Assembly (NCBI GenBank): GCA_017412115.1
Contig: JAFPYR010000040.1
Span: 29,586-93,585 of the forward strand
Reading direction: 5' to 3'
DNA length: 64,000 nt
Origin: Bacteroidales bacterium
Lineage (GTDB): Bacteria > Bacteroidota > Bacteroidia > Bacteroidales > UBA3824
The position numbers were made by a program, and so were the translations under genes. The notes under the pieces are model-generated. The model worked only from the letters and a program-made list of their open reading frames with translations. It ran no database searches and was not told where the DNA came from. Each line of letters opens with the position of its first letter. Position 1 is the stretch's first letter. Below, piece by piece: positions 53,786-62,038 of this stretch.

Positions 53786-55783
53786 TTAGTTTTCAGAGTT
53801 TTGGTTGTCTTTTGCGGCGAAAGATTTTTCTTGCGCCTCTTGTTTTTCTTTTTGAATCAATTCCTCCCTCAGCATAGTGAGTTTGTCGGAATGTATTTTA
53901 ATAAGTGTTGATAATTCTTCAAGTTTTTCTGTTCTTGCGTCGTTGAGTTTAAAGAATTTGAGTGAATTGAGCAACGTTTTAGCGTATTTGTCAAAATTTC
54001 CGGCTTTGTCAGCGAGAATTTCTGACATATTGGAGTTTTGTTCCGAAATATGTGCTAATTGTTGGATAGCATTGTTGATTTGGTCTGCGCCGTTACGTTG
54101 TTCGGTGCAGGCGATAGCAATTTCGGAAACTTTTTCAGCATTATCTTTAATACGGGGCGTTATTTTGTCGATAAGACCTGTTGATTCTTCTGTGATAGCA
54201 AGCGTTTGATTTGAGGCTTCGTCAATTTGAATGCTTGCTGTTTTGCAACGTTCTGCGAGTTTTTTGATTTCGGTTGCAACGGTTGAAAAACCTTTACCGT
54301 TTTCACCGGCTTTTGAGGCTTCAACTGCCGCATTAACTGCCAAAAGGTCAGTCTTTTTAGCTATGTCGTTGATAATCTTAATTTTTTCGATAATCATTTT
54401 CGTACTTTCAAGGGTTTTGTCAGAGGCCTCGAGTACGGCATTGATATCGCTTGCAATAGATTCAGAGTTGAGTCTTGTGTTTTCGGCATTAGCAGCGGTC
54501 TGCGTAATTGAAGACGAAATCTGCTGAATCGTTGCTGAAATTTCTTCAACGGCTGAGGCTTGGTCGCCGACACTTTGGAGTATTGAATCTGCCGAATTGT
54601 TGAGTTCGTGGCTGTTAGTTACTATTTTATCGGATTGTGTGCGTATATCGCTGATGGTTTTTATAATTTTTTCAGCCATAACGGAAATACAATCGTAAAA
54701 TTCACCGATTTCGTTTTCTTGTTTTTTCTTAATTTTGGAAGCGTTGAACATGATTCCGGTAGAAAACTCTTTTACAACGTTTTGTAATTCTTGTATCGGT
54801 TTTATGATAATGCGTTTAATCAAATAAATGATTATCGTAATTATTATTGAAAGTGCTACAAAACAATAGATTATAAACAGATTTCTCGTTTTGGCTCTGT
54901 CTGAATCAATCTCGTCTTTGCTGTTGCAGATTACGAGCGACCATTCCGTGCCTTCCACCGCATGATAAACAGCGATGTATTCTTTGTTTGTATTTCTGTT
55001 CGTGATGTGTTCTATGCCTGATTTTATACCGGTTCTGATTTTATCAGTAAAGAGAGAATAGCCTTCAAATTCGGCAGTGTTGAGTTTATTTTTGCCGAGT
55101 AATACAGTATCGGAATTTGCGATGATAATATCGGGATTTGAATTTTTAATGAGATAAATGCTACCGTAGCCTTGAGTATTGATGTCTTTAATCAAGTCGT
55201 CTATTTTTTCTGCATCGATAGCGAGTGAAATCGAACCGAAAGGTTTTCCGTTTTTGTCAAAATGCGGTACACAAACGTAAAAAACTTCTTCCCCTATTTT
55301 TGTGGCATTAGGTTGTCTGTCGGTAATGAAACAATTATCACCTGAAAAAACTACTCTCAGATAACCTTCCTCTTGAGATACGTTTTCAAAAAACTCCGGA
55401 TTTGTGCTATGCGTATTGCCTAAATTGTCAGTGTAACCTCCATAAGAATATAGTCCGTTACTATGACTTACAACTGTTTTAAGGACCTCTAAAATTTCGT
55501 TTTGAGAGAGATTCATTTTTGTGAAACTCTTAGAGAGTGTGCTTAGCTGTGAGGTTATTGACGTCATTTTTTCCGATATGACGGCAGCATTGCTTTTAAC
55601 GATTTCTTGTGAGGCGTTGAGTGCATTTTGGTAATTTAACTTCTGAAAACTTATCAACAAAAAATAATCAGCCAATGCTACCAAAACGGCAGTCAGCGGT
55701 ACGATAGTCCAAACAAGCGTTCCTAACAACGATTTGTGCCTTGATTTAAAAAATTTCATATTGATTTTCCGAATAAAAAACAT
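53786..55783 (-). CDS. Chemoreceptor 1 of five-gene operon (dCache-like sensor)
   Basis: A 665-residue receptor and first gene of the operon. ATG 55759 (MKFFKSRHKS) is an alternative start eight codons in. TM1 is about residues 23-47. The periplasmic domain contains SNGLYSYGGYTDNLGN, YVCVPHFDKNGKPFGSISLAID and GTEWSLVICNSKDEID. TM2 is about 301-322, then HAMP and an MA domain with tip DIAKKTDLLAVNAAVEASKAGEN. This is the most divergent member: the conserved Arg of the tip is Lys, and the sensor domain differs from the other four. The upstream region has a near-match (GAATTTTG, minus strand of 55808-55815) but no exact -7 box. Confidence 0.91.
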   Translation of the reverse strand: MFFIRKINMKFFKSRHKSLLGTLVWTIVPLTAVLVALADYFLLISFQKLNYQNALNASQEIVKSNAAVISEKMTSITSQLSTLSKSFTKMNLSQNEILEVLKTVVSHSNGLYSYGGYTDNLGNTHSTNPEFFENVSQEEGYLRVVFSGDNCFITDRQPNATKIGEEVFYVCVPHFDKNGKPFGSISLAIDAEKIDDLIKDINTQGYGSIYLIKNSNPDIIIANSDTVLLGKNKLNTAEFEGYSLFTDKIRTGIKSGIEHITNRNTNKEYIAVYHAVEGTEWSLVICNSKDEIDSDRAKTRNLFIIYCFVALSIIITIIIYLIKRIIIKPIQELQNVVKEFSTGIMFNASKIKKKQENEIGEFYDCISVMAEKIIKTISDIRTQSDKIVTNSHELNNSADSILQSVGDQASAVEEISATIQQISSSITQTAANAENTRLNSESIASDINAVLEASDKTLESTKMIIEKIKIINDIAKKTDLLAVNAAVEASKAGENGKGFSTVATEIKKLAERCKTASIQIDEASNQTLAITEESTGLIDKITPRIKDNAEKVSEIAIACTEQRNGADQINNAIQQLAHISEQNSNMSEILADKAGNFDKYAKTLLNSLKFFKLNDARTEKLEELSTLIKIHSDKLTMLREELIQKEKQEAQEKSFAAKDNQNSEN

Positions 55784-55889
55784 CTATTTTTCAAGGTCTA
55801 AATATACAAAATTCAGACAAAACAAATTATTTTTTTGAATTTTTTTTTCAAATAAATGTATTTTTCTCGTTTTCGGGCACATTTTTATG

Positions 55890-57533
55890 TTATTCCCACT
55901 CTGCTTCTTCCTCTTCTTTCTTGCGTTTTTCTTCTTCTTCGGCCTCGAGCGACTCTTTTGAAATTTTAGTTTCGGTTATTTCCGTCCATTTGAAAATGTC
56001 TTCGGGTTTGTAAGGACGGTGTTTGTCGTACCAAATAAAACCGTCAAGAAAAGTTTGCCTTTTGGTCAGACCTTCAAGCGGATAAAGTGTTCCTTTGGGT
56101 TTTTTGTAAAACCATAATCTTTTCATTTTACCTTTTTCAAAGAAAATATCCATGTCTTGAGATGAAGCATTGTTCATTCCCGTTACAATAGAATCTTCAA
56201 CTGTGTAGTAAATTGTTGAGGCATTGGAAATTACCTCGACTTCTTCGATTTTGTTGGAATCCAAATAAGCAACCATGTCTTTGCCGGTTATTTGATTGAA
56301 CCTTGGAACGGTATCCACTTTTTGTGATACGAATGCCCCGCCCAACATTTCAACCATATCCACGCTGTTTTCTTTTGTGTAAAGTTTTATGACATCGGCG
56401 GTTATCTGATTTTCAAAATGCCATATAACGGGATTTTGATGCATTGTGATAATGCTGTCCGAAAGGTCATAAACAAGACTGTCACACATGGTTTGCAAAT
56501 CGTTTCTAAAAATTTTAACTCTGTGAAAAGCTTTTATAATTCTGTAAACCGTTGTGTCTTTGTCCGTAAAAATAGTATCCGTAACCGACAAAATAGTATC
56601 TGCATGAAGATACATTGTATCTTTTTGCGAAATGTATTTCATTAACGCACTGTCAGTTAATATGCTGCGTTCAGGGATTTCGTAGTATCGGGCTTCATTT
56701 GCGGTGAGTTTTATGTTTTGAAGCGTATCAATAATTTCCACTTTAGAACGTCCGATTCCGTATTTTTCGTTTCTGAAAAAATAAATCGTATCGCCGGAGA
56801 GTTTATGCTCTTTGCTGACTAAAAAACTTTTTTTAGTTAATTGGCATTGATCTTTTATGTGATTGTACCAACCGCGCTCCGAGTATAAATAATTGCTGTC
56901 ACCGATGATTTCCGTCGGTCCGAAAAACGTTGAAATTTTGCTTTTAATATTGTGAGTCAGCGTATCGGAATACATTGTGTAATTCGGATTATGAACCACA
57001 ACATCTTGATTATAAACCAATTCGTTGGTTTTGGGATAAAAATAACCGAGTTCTGAAATCAGCGTATCTTCGCCCGTGAAAGTTGTTCCGCCGCCGAAAT
57101 AATTTGCAAAGTTTTTCGCCAAATCGTAATCAATGTTGTCGGTAATCATCGTCATGGAATCTTTTACCATTTTAACGTTTTCCCTGATTCTTGCAAAGCG
57201 GGAAGTTCCGTCATAATCTAAAGAATCGCCCCACAAATGAACAGTATCTTTTTGGTCTAAAAGTCTGTACATGTGGACTTTACCGTAAGCCTTGAATTTG
57301 TTTTCCTTGGAATTGTACAATGCCGAATCGCAATACATTGATGCGCTGTCATGGTAAAATTGTACCTCGCCTCTTAAAACTTTTACGTCAGGGCCGTGAT
57401 AATCATCAACTTCCAAGGTATTGGAATTAACGATTTCGATTTTGCGGTTTTGAACCGTATCTTTTCTCTGTGCCGACGAAAACTGAATCGCACAGAGCAT
57501 TAAAACTATTATTATTGCAATATTTTTCACCAC
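55890..57533 (-). CDS. OstA/LptA-like periplasmic protein
   Basis: A 547-residue exported protein (signal peptide residues ~1-21, ending FSSA) with repeated OstA/LptA beta-jellyroll strands: VLRGEVQFYHDSASMYCDSALYNSKENKFKAYGKVHM, RFARIRENVKMVKDSMTMITDNIDYD. LptA-type proteins form the bridge carrying LPS across the periplasm; this long Bacteroidota version holds several OstA units. It ends in a Glu/Lys-rich tail. The start is GTG at 57533 or the GTG one codon later (57530). It is likely to work with the LptF/G-type permease at 26.9 kb. Confidence 0.88.
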   Translation of the reverse strand: MVKNIAIIIVLMLCAIQFSSAQRKDTVQNRKIEIVNSNTLEVDDYHGPDVKVLRGEVQFYHDSASMYCDSALYNSKENKFKAYGKVHMYRLLDQKDTVHLWGDSLDYDGTSRFARIRENVKMVKDSMTMITDNIDYDLAKNFANYFGGGTTFTGEDTLISELGYFYPKTNELVYNQDVVVHNPNYTMYSDTLTHNIKSKISTFFGPTEIIGDSNYLYSERGWYNHIKDQCQLTKKSFLVSKEHKLSGDTIYFFRNEKYGIGRSKVEIIDTLQNIKLTANEARYYEIPERSILTDSALMKYISQKDTMYLHADTILSVTDTIFTDKDTTVYRIIKAFHRVKIFRNDLQTMCDSLVYDLSDSIITMHQNPVIWHFENQITADVIKLYTKENSVDMVEMLGGAFVSQKVDTVPRFNQITGKDMVAYLDSNKIEEVEVISNASTIYYTVEDSIVTGMNNASSQDMDIFFEKGKMKRLWFYKKPKGTLYPLEGLTKRQTFLDGFIWYDKHRPYKPEDIFKWTEITETKISKESLEAEEEEKRKKEEEEAEWE

Positions 57534-57553
57534 GGGGAATATAAATTTTTTTG

Positions 57554-57561
57554 CAAAGATA
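57554..57561 (-). promoter_or_regulatory. -7 box TATCTTTG upstream of the OstA-like gene
   Basis: Exact TAnnTTTG on the minus strand, 20 bases before the GTG start, lying between the nitroreductase stop and the OstA-like start. Confidence 0.5.
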
Positions 57562-57571
57562 AATATTTTTC

Positions 57572-58210
57572 TTAATAAATTATCAAATCTTCGAGTTTTA
57601 CTTTCGGTACGATATGCACGCCGTTTTCGTCGCGATAATATTTTTTGCTTTGGTCTTTTGAAATTTCTTCCAACCGAAATTTTTCTGCTGATTTTCCGAT
57701 TGCTAAAATTGCTAACGGAGTGTATTCCAAATCGAAAGCTTCTTTTATTGCATCTTTGTCGAAAGCGCAGATAATGATGCCGTTGAGTCCGATTTCAACT
57801 GCTTTCAAGAGCATTGATTGCAGCGAAATTCCTAAATCGATATCAATATATCTGCTTTCTTGAGCATTTGAGCAAACGATTATAAAAGCGTTAGGTTCAG
57901 TTCCTTTTAACGGTAGGTTCAGTTGTGGCAACATTCCGCCTAATTTTATGTTTTTTAAGACTATTTCCGCACCGTTTTCTTTTGTAACGATTTTAAATCT
58001 AAGCGTTTGAGCGTTTTTTGCTGAGGCTATTTTGGTATTAACGCTGATAATTTTTTTTAGAACCTCCTTGGAGACCAAAAAAGAGTTTTGGTAACCTCTC
58101 GTACTTCTGTTTTTAATAAGTAAAGTATCTAAGGTCATTCCTATTTTTTTTATGCTTTTTTTCTGACCGAAAACTTCGTTGTATCTGTTTTCCAAATAGT
58201 TGTCTGCCAT
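57572..58210 (-). CDS. Nitroreductase family protein
   Basis: A 212-residue FMN-dependent oxidoreductase-like protein. Features are KNRSTRGYQ near the N-terminus (the R-S-x-R FMN-phosphate motif), KIASAKNAQTLRFKIV, then DLGISLQSMLLKAVEIGLNGIIICAFDKDAI and LAILAIGKSAE. It is somewhat divergent in the middle, with NAFIIVCSNAQESRYIDID. The natural substrate is unknown. It lies downstream of a strong terminator after yebC, and no exact TAnnTTTG was seen before it. Confidence 0.85.
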   Translation of the reverse strand: MADNYLENRYNEVFGQKKSIKKIGMTLDTLLIKNRSTRGYQNSFLVSKEVLKKIISVNTKIASAKNAQTLRFKIVTKENGAEIVLKNIKLGGMLPQLNLPLKGTEPNAFIIVCSNAQESRYIDIDLGISLQSMLLKAVEIGLNGIIICAFDKDAIKEAFDLEYTPLAILAIGKSAEKFRLEEISKDQSKKYYRDENGVHIVPKVKLEDLIIY

Positions 58211-58233
58211 TGTTGAAAGGTATATAAAAATAA

Positions 58234-58262
58234 GTAAGGGCGAAAAAATATTTCGCCCTTAC
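58234..58262. terminator. Terminator downstream of yebC
   Basis: A perfect 12-bp stem (58234-58245 with 58251-58262) and 5-base loop. On the minus strand it is followed by an AT-rich, T-biased stretch, so it most likely ends the yebC transcript. Confidence 0.8.
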
Positions 58263-58290
58263 GTTTTCTTAATGTATAATTAGGGAATTA

Positions 58291-59055
58291 TTATTCCATT
58301 TGAGCTTCCATTTCTTCTGTAACTTCGAGGTTGTGATAAACAGCCTGAACGTCATCATCTTCTTCAAAAGCTTCAATCATTTTGAGAACTGAAACACCGT
58401 CAGCGGTCGGAAGTTCTTTCATGTTGTTAGGAATACGTTGCAAAGAAGCGTTTGTAGCAGTGATTTTGAGATCGTCCAACGCTTTTTGGAATGAGGTAAA
58501 ACCTTCCATAGAAGTGTAAGCAACGAGAGATTTTGTGCCTTCTTCTTCGTCTTCTACTACATCGTCAAAATCTTCAGCACCTGCTTCGATAAGTTCCATT
58601 TGGAATTCATCAACGTCTTTTCCTTCGGGAACGGGAATTGTGAAAACGCCTTTTCTGTCGAAGAGGAATGTTAAAGAGCCGTTAGTACCTAAGCTACCGT
58701 TTCTTTTGTTGAAAATAGAGCGGATAGAGGCAACTGTACGGTTGTTGTTGTCTGTAAGACATTCAATGAAAACGGCAACACCGCCCGGAGCATATCCTTC
58801 AAATGTGATTTCTTGATAGTTAACGCCATCGCCTGAAGATTTAGAGATAGCGCGTTCGATATTATCTTTAGGCATTGAAACGCCTTTTGCGTTTTGGATT
58901 GCGGTTCTCAAACGGGGGTTTCCGTCCGGATCGGGACCGCCTTCTTTAACTGCTACTGCTATTTCTTTTGCTATACGTGAAAACATTGCCGAACGTTTAG
59001 CGTCCAAAGCACCTTTTTTTCTCTTAATGGTTGACCATTTATTATGTCCTGACAT
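58291..59055 (-). CDS. YebC/PmpR (TACO1-family) regulatory protein
   Basis: A 254-residue protein of the YebC/TACO1 family, once seen only as a transcription regulator and now linked to ribosome function at difficult codons. Signatures are SGHNKWSTIKRKKGALDAKR at the N-terminus, PDPDGNPRLRTAIQNAKGVSMPKDNIERAI, YEGYAPGGVAVFIECLTDN-type segment (here FEGYAPGGV), and AGAEDFDDV. The C-terminus is slightly extended. It has its own promoter (59100-59107) and terminator, hence monocistronic. Confidence 0.95.
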   Translation of the reverse strand: MSGHNKWSTIKRKKGALDAKRSAMFSRIAKEIAVAVKEGGPDPDGNPRLRTAIQNAKGVSMPKDNIERAISKSSGDGVNYQEITFEGYAPGGVAVFIECLTDNNNRTVASIRSIFNKRNGSLGTNGSLTFLFDRKGVFTIPVPEGKDVDEFQMELIEAGAEDFDDVVEDEEEGTKSLVAYTSMEGFTSFQKALDDLKITATNASLQRIPNNMKELPTADGVSVLKMIEAFEEDDDVQAVYHNLEVTEEMEAQME

Positions 59056-59099
59056 ATTATTATTTTGTTAATTTAAAAAATTCTTGTGATTTTACGGCG

Positions 59100-59107
59100 C
59101 AAAAATA
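59100..59107 (-). promoter_or_regulatory. -7 box TATTTTTG upstream of yebC
   Basis: Exact TAnnTTTG on the minus strand, 44 bases before the start codon at 59055. Confidence 0.5.
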
Positions 59108-59165
59108 TAAAAATTTATTTTACCTCAGTAATTTTTTTTTGATTTTTTGTTATAAAACACAAAAA

Positions 59166-59200
59166 AAAAAGAGAGCACCAATCTTTCGGGCTCTCTTTTT
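59166..59200. terminator. Terminator downstream of the 60-residue gene
   Basis: Stem AAAAAGAGAGC / GCTCTCTTTTT with a 13-base loop. A- and T-runs on the two sides allow bidirectional action. It lies 20 bases past the stop of the small minus-strand gene. Confidence 0.85.
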
Positions 59201-59220
59201 ATCAAAATTACGGGCTTGTT

Positions 59221-59403
59221 TTACCGTTGATAGATTCGTGTATTTTCTACAACGATGTAACTACCGGTGGAATAATGCAATTCTTCAATTACATTGATTT
59301 TTGAATTGTTCAATAATGCGTTAATCCACATAATTAATTTTGATTTTCTTTCCTCTACGCCGGTCTGTTTAGAAAACGGCAATTTTACTTTTATAGTTCT
59401 CAT
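59221..59403 (-). CDS. Hypothetical 60-residue protein
   Basis: A small gene supported by a complete transcription unit: an upstream -7 box (TAACTTTG, 59481-59488), a 78-base leader and a strong terminator. The product is basic (MRTIKVKLPFSKQTG at the start) with a helical middle and beta-like end (HYSTGSYIVVENTRIYQR). No family is recognised, there is no signal peptide, and it is not membrane-bound. Its leader contains a 16-bp tandem repeat. Confidence 0.6.
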   Translation of the reverse strand: MRTIKVKLPFSKQTGVEERKSKLIMWINALLNNSKINVIEELHYSTGSYIVVENTRIYQR

Positions 59404-59407
59404 TTTC

Positions 59408-59440
59408 TTAAAAAATTAAAGTTATTAAAAAATTAAAGTT
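59408..59440. repeat. Two tandem 16-bp units in the leader of the small gene
   Basis: TTAAAAAATTAAAGTT occurs at 59408-59423 and 59425-59440, with one base between. On the minus strand this lies just before the start codon of the 60-residue gene. Confidence 0.85.
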
Positions 59441-59480
59441 GTTTGTTGTTGTGTAATCATTTTGTTTATTGATTACGGTG

Positions 59481-59488
59481 CAAAGTTA
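59481..59488 (-). promoter_or_regulatory. -7 box TAACTTTG for the 60-residue gene
   Basis: Exact TAnnTTTG on the minus strand, 77 bases before the start at 59403. Confidence 0.5.
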
Positions 59489-60065
59489 AAACGATATTTT
59501 TCATTATGCAAATTTTTCTTTAAAAAAATGCGATTTACTATAATTTTATATCGCTTTTTTGATGATTTTTATCTATGCTTTAACGTAAAAATCACGTTTA
59601 CAGGTATTTATAATGCCGATTAAATTGAATTGTTAAATGATGTTAATAAAATTAACAAAAAATCTTTTATGCTTTAAAAAGTATTGATTTTGTATTATTT
59701 TTTGTAAATTAAAATCTATTTTAAATATAGTATTAATTGAATTTGTTTGTTGTTTTGTATCTAAAAATGTTGAAAATGTTTAGTAAAGAGGTTTGATTTT
59801 TTTTTACTTTTGCGGGATTTAATTTCTGAAAAAATAATGAAAAAACAAGTTAATGACTTTTAATGTCGTCAGATTAGCAAAAAAGTAACCGTTATATCGG
59901 GTATAATTGATGTTTTTTTATATTGCCGTTTACTTTATTTATGGAATTATTTTTGAATATTTTTTAACGAAATTATCGTCAAAAAAAATGTGAAAACTTT
60001 TAATCTGAGAGCAATGTCAAAATGCTATAAGTTAGAAATAATGGTTTCGCTAGTTTGATTTTTTC
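59489..60065. other. 577-bp gap at the island boundary, no gene seen
   Basis: Very AT-rich DNA with many T- and A-runs. An orphan -7 box TACTTTTG lies at 59805-59812 on the plus strand and is followed only by an 8-codon frame (ATG 59837, MKKQVNDF), so either a leader remnant or chance. No RNA gene or longer frame is apparent. The gap marks the change from core-type genes to the Rpn/RhuM island. Confidence 0.6.
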
Positions 60066-60085
60066 AAGAAAAAGTTTTATTTTTG
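60066..60085 (+). promoter_or_regulatory. Island promoter element, copy 1 (Rpn gene)
   Basis: The 20-base element AAGAAAAAGTTKTATTTTTG, with box TATTTTTG at 60078-60085. A TTTG at 60054-60057 gives a 20-base spacer, so a full TTTG-N20-TAnnTTTG promoter. The same element recurs before the RhuM-like gene and the second Rpn gene. Confidence 0.75.
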
Positions 60086-60110
60086 CAGAAACTTTTAATT
60101 TGGGAAAATT

Positions 60111-61016
60111 ATGTCAAAATATCTGAATCCGAAAGTAGATTTAACCTTTAAAAAAGTTTTTGGCGAGCATGAAAACCTTGTTAAAAGCCTTTTAAATGCC
60201 CTTTTACCTTTGCCCGAAGGTATGACAATCGAAAAAGTTGAATATCTCACCTCAGAAAACGTTCCTGAAAATCCCGCAAAAAAATATTCAATCGTTGATG
60301 TTCGTTGTACCGACAATAAGGGGCGCGGCTTCATTGTTGAAATGCAGAATTATTGGAATAAGGAATTTTTTTCGCGAACACTTTTCAACGCGGCTTCGAT
60401 GTATTCAAAACAGTTGGCAAAAGGCAATCCGTTTGAAAAACTAAAAGAGGTTTATGCTTTGGCACTTGTTAATGATGAAGCATTTGATTATGCGGACGAT
60501 AACGGTTATATGCAGGAGTTTTATATTATCAACAAAAAGCATACAGATGATATACATAGAGATATTTCGTTGATATTTATAGAACTACAAAAATACAAGC
60601 CTAAAGACCGTGGTAGTCGTGCGATAAAAGAGTTGTGGCTCAGATTCTTAACCGAAATCAACGAACAGACTGAAAAAGTTGATGCTGTTATGCTTGAAAA
60701 TCCGGAAATTAGTCAAGCGTTAGAAATTGTTGAACGTTCAGCATATTCCGACGGCGACCTTTATGCTTACGAAGATTATTTGCTTGAAGTTATGACACAG
60801 AGGAATTCTGTTGTAAATGCGAGGAATGAAGGCGAAGAAATAGGCTTTGAAAAAGGTGAGGCAAAAGGACGAGAAGAAGGCGAAAAACTCGGCATTGAAA
60901 AGAGCCGCAAAGAAACTGCAATCGCAATGCTTAAAAAAGGTCTGCCCGTAGAACTAATTGCAGAAATTTCACAACTATCTGTTGAAAAAATTGAAAAACT
61001 AAAAGAAACGTTATAA
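60111..61016 (+). CDS. Rpn family recombination-promoting nuclease / PDDEXK_2 transposase-like protein
   Basis: A 301-residue protein of the Rpn/PD-(D/E)XK nuclease family (transposase_31/PDDEXK_2 type). Residues 1-90 give the family start LNPKVDLTFKKVFGEHENLVKSLLNALLP and the nuclease core VDVRCTDNKGRGFIVEMQ (Asp63, Glu77, Gln79). The middle is helical. The tail (about 240-301) is Gly/Glu/Lys-rich with a repeated G-x3-G pattern (GEEIGFEKGEAKGREEGEKLG), then LIAEISQLSVEKIEKLKE. Rpn proteins are DNA nucleases linked to horizontal recombination. The tail is nearly identical to that of the broken gene at 62852. Confidence 0.88.
   Translation: MSKYLNPKVDLTFKKVFGEHENLVKSLLNALLPLPEGMTIEKVEYLTSENVPENPAKKYSIVDVRCTDNKGRGFIVEMQNYWNKEFFSRTLFNAASMYSKQLAKGNPFEKLKEVYALALVNDEAFDYADDNGYMQEFYIINKKHTDDIHRDISLIFIELQKYKPKDRGSRAIKELWLRFLTEINEQTEKVDAVMLENPEISQALEIVERSAYSDGDLYAYEDYLLEVMTQRNSVVNARNEGEEIGFEKGEAKGREEGEKLGIEKSRKETAIAMLKKGLPVELIAEISQLSVEKIEKLKETL
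60831..61016 (+). repeat. Shared Rpn tail, copy 1
   Basis: From the start of GEEIGFEKG to the stop codon this matches 63644-63817. The first 41 bases are identical, and the rest differ by scattered substitutions plus a 12-base (4-codon) stretch present only here. The N-terminal nuclease domains of the two genes are much less alike. Confidence 0.85.
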
Positions 61017-61031
61017 AAAAATAATAACTTC

Positions 61032-61051
61032 AAGAAAAAGTTGTATTTTTG
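61032..61051 (+). promoter_or_regulatory. Island promoter element, copy 2 (RhuM-like gene)
   Basis: Same 20-base element as 60066-60085 (one base differs), box TATTTTTG at 61044-61051. The start codon follows 18 bases later. Confidence 0.75.
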
Positions 61052-61069
61052 CGAAAAATAGAAAGTATA

Positions 61070-61942
61070 ATGATAGAAGAGTTTGAGAAAGGAAAGAGTG
61101 AAATAATTATGTATCAGCCTGATGAAACAATAAAGTTGGAGGTCAGGCTTGATAATGAAACGGTTTGGCTGACGCAACAACAGATGGCGGAATTGTTTGA
61201 TAAAGATCGTACCGTTATTGGTAGGCATATCAAAAATATATATAGCGAACAAGAATTAGTGCAGAGTATCACATGTGCAAAATTTGCACATAAGGGGTCA
61301 GAGGGTGATCAAGTTTATGAATATACTGCTTATAATTTGGATGTTATAATATCCGTAGGATATAGGGTGAAATCAAAGCGTGGTACAAAATTTCGTCAAT
61401 GGGCAAATAGAGTTTTAAAGGATTATTTGTTAAAGGGCTTTGCTGCTGATAGTCGTTATTTGGCATTGGAGCAAAAAGTTGCAGTGCAAAGTCAGCAGAT
61501 AGAAGATTTACAAACCAAAGTTGATTTTTTTATTCGTACGACATTGCCGCCTGTTGAAGGTATTTTTTATGACGGACAAATTTTTGACGCATACGTACAG
61601 ATTGTCGGATTAATAAAAGCAGCGAAAAAAAATATTGTACTTATTGATAACTACGTTGATGAAACCGTTTTGACAATGCTTGGCAAAAGAGCCGCCGGAG
61701 TGTCAGCAACCATTTATACAAAGCAAAATTCTAATAGTTTTCAATTAGATGTTAACCGTTATAATGCTCAATATCCGCCTATTACTGTAAATATCTGTCA
61801 TAATGCGCACGACCGTTTTTTGATTATTGATGATACGGTTTATATCTTCGGTGCAAGTCTAAAAGATGCGGGCAAAAAATTGTTCGCTTTTATAAAAATG
61901 CAAGAAACATCTCCAACTGATATTTTATCTTTGATAAGGTAA
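61070..61942 (+). CDS. RhuM-family protein fused to a phospholipase D-like domain
   Basis: A 290-residue protein from ATG 61070; the in-frame TTG at 61049 lies inside the promoter box. Residues ~15-115 match the RhuM (virulence protein RhuM family) domain: IKLEVRLDNETVWLTQQQMAELFDKDRTVIGRHI, YNLDVIISVGYRVKSKRGTKFRQWANRVL. A coiled-coil linker follows (~125-155). The C-terminal part is phospholipase D-like: KAAKKNIVLIDNYVDETVL and HDRFLIIDDTVYIFGASLKDAGKK, an HKD-type site with Arg in the usual Lys place. Such fusions occur in mobile and defence-rich islands, but function is unproven. Confidence 0.85.
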   Translation: MIEEFEKGKSEIIMYQPDETIKLEVRLDNETVWLTQQQMAELFDKDRTVIGRHIKNIYSEQELVQSITCAKFAHKGSEGDQVYEYTAYNLDVIISVGYRVKSKRGTKFRQWANRVLKDYLLKGFAADSRYLALEQKVAVQSQQIEDLQTKVDFFIRTTLPPVEGIFYDGQIFDAYVQIVGLIKAAKKNIVLIDNYVDETVLTMLGKRAAGVSATIYTKQNSNSFQLDVNRYNAQYPPITVNICHNAHDRFLIIDDTVYIFGASLKDAGKKLFAFIKMQETSPTDILSLIR

Positions 61943-61943
61943 T

Positions 61944-61985
61944 AACAATAAAAAAGGCTGCCCTTTTGGACAGCCTTTAATTTTA
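61944..61985 (+). terminator. Terminator after the RhuM-like gene (42-bp repeat, copy 1)
   Basis: Stem AAAGGCTG / CAGCCTTT (61953-61960 with 61971-61978) with a 10-base loop and AT-rich flanks. The whole 42-bp block is identical to 63823-63864. Confidence 0.88.
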
Positions 61986-62038
61986 TGCTTGATTATTATT
62001 TTGAATAATCCATTGCTGCGTAGCGTTTGTAGTTGTTG

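Noticed and set aside
45365..55783. Reading the five-receptor array as assembly duplication
   Set aside because: The sensor domains and tails differ clearly between all five genes, so they are true paralogues.
60111..61016. Rpn gene as part of a complete insertion sequence
   Set aside because: No terminal inverted repeats or target-site duplications could be found around it.
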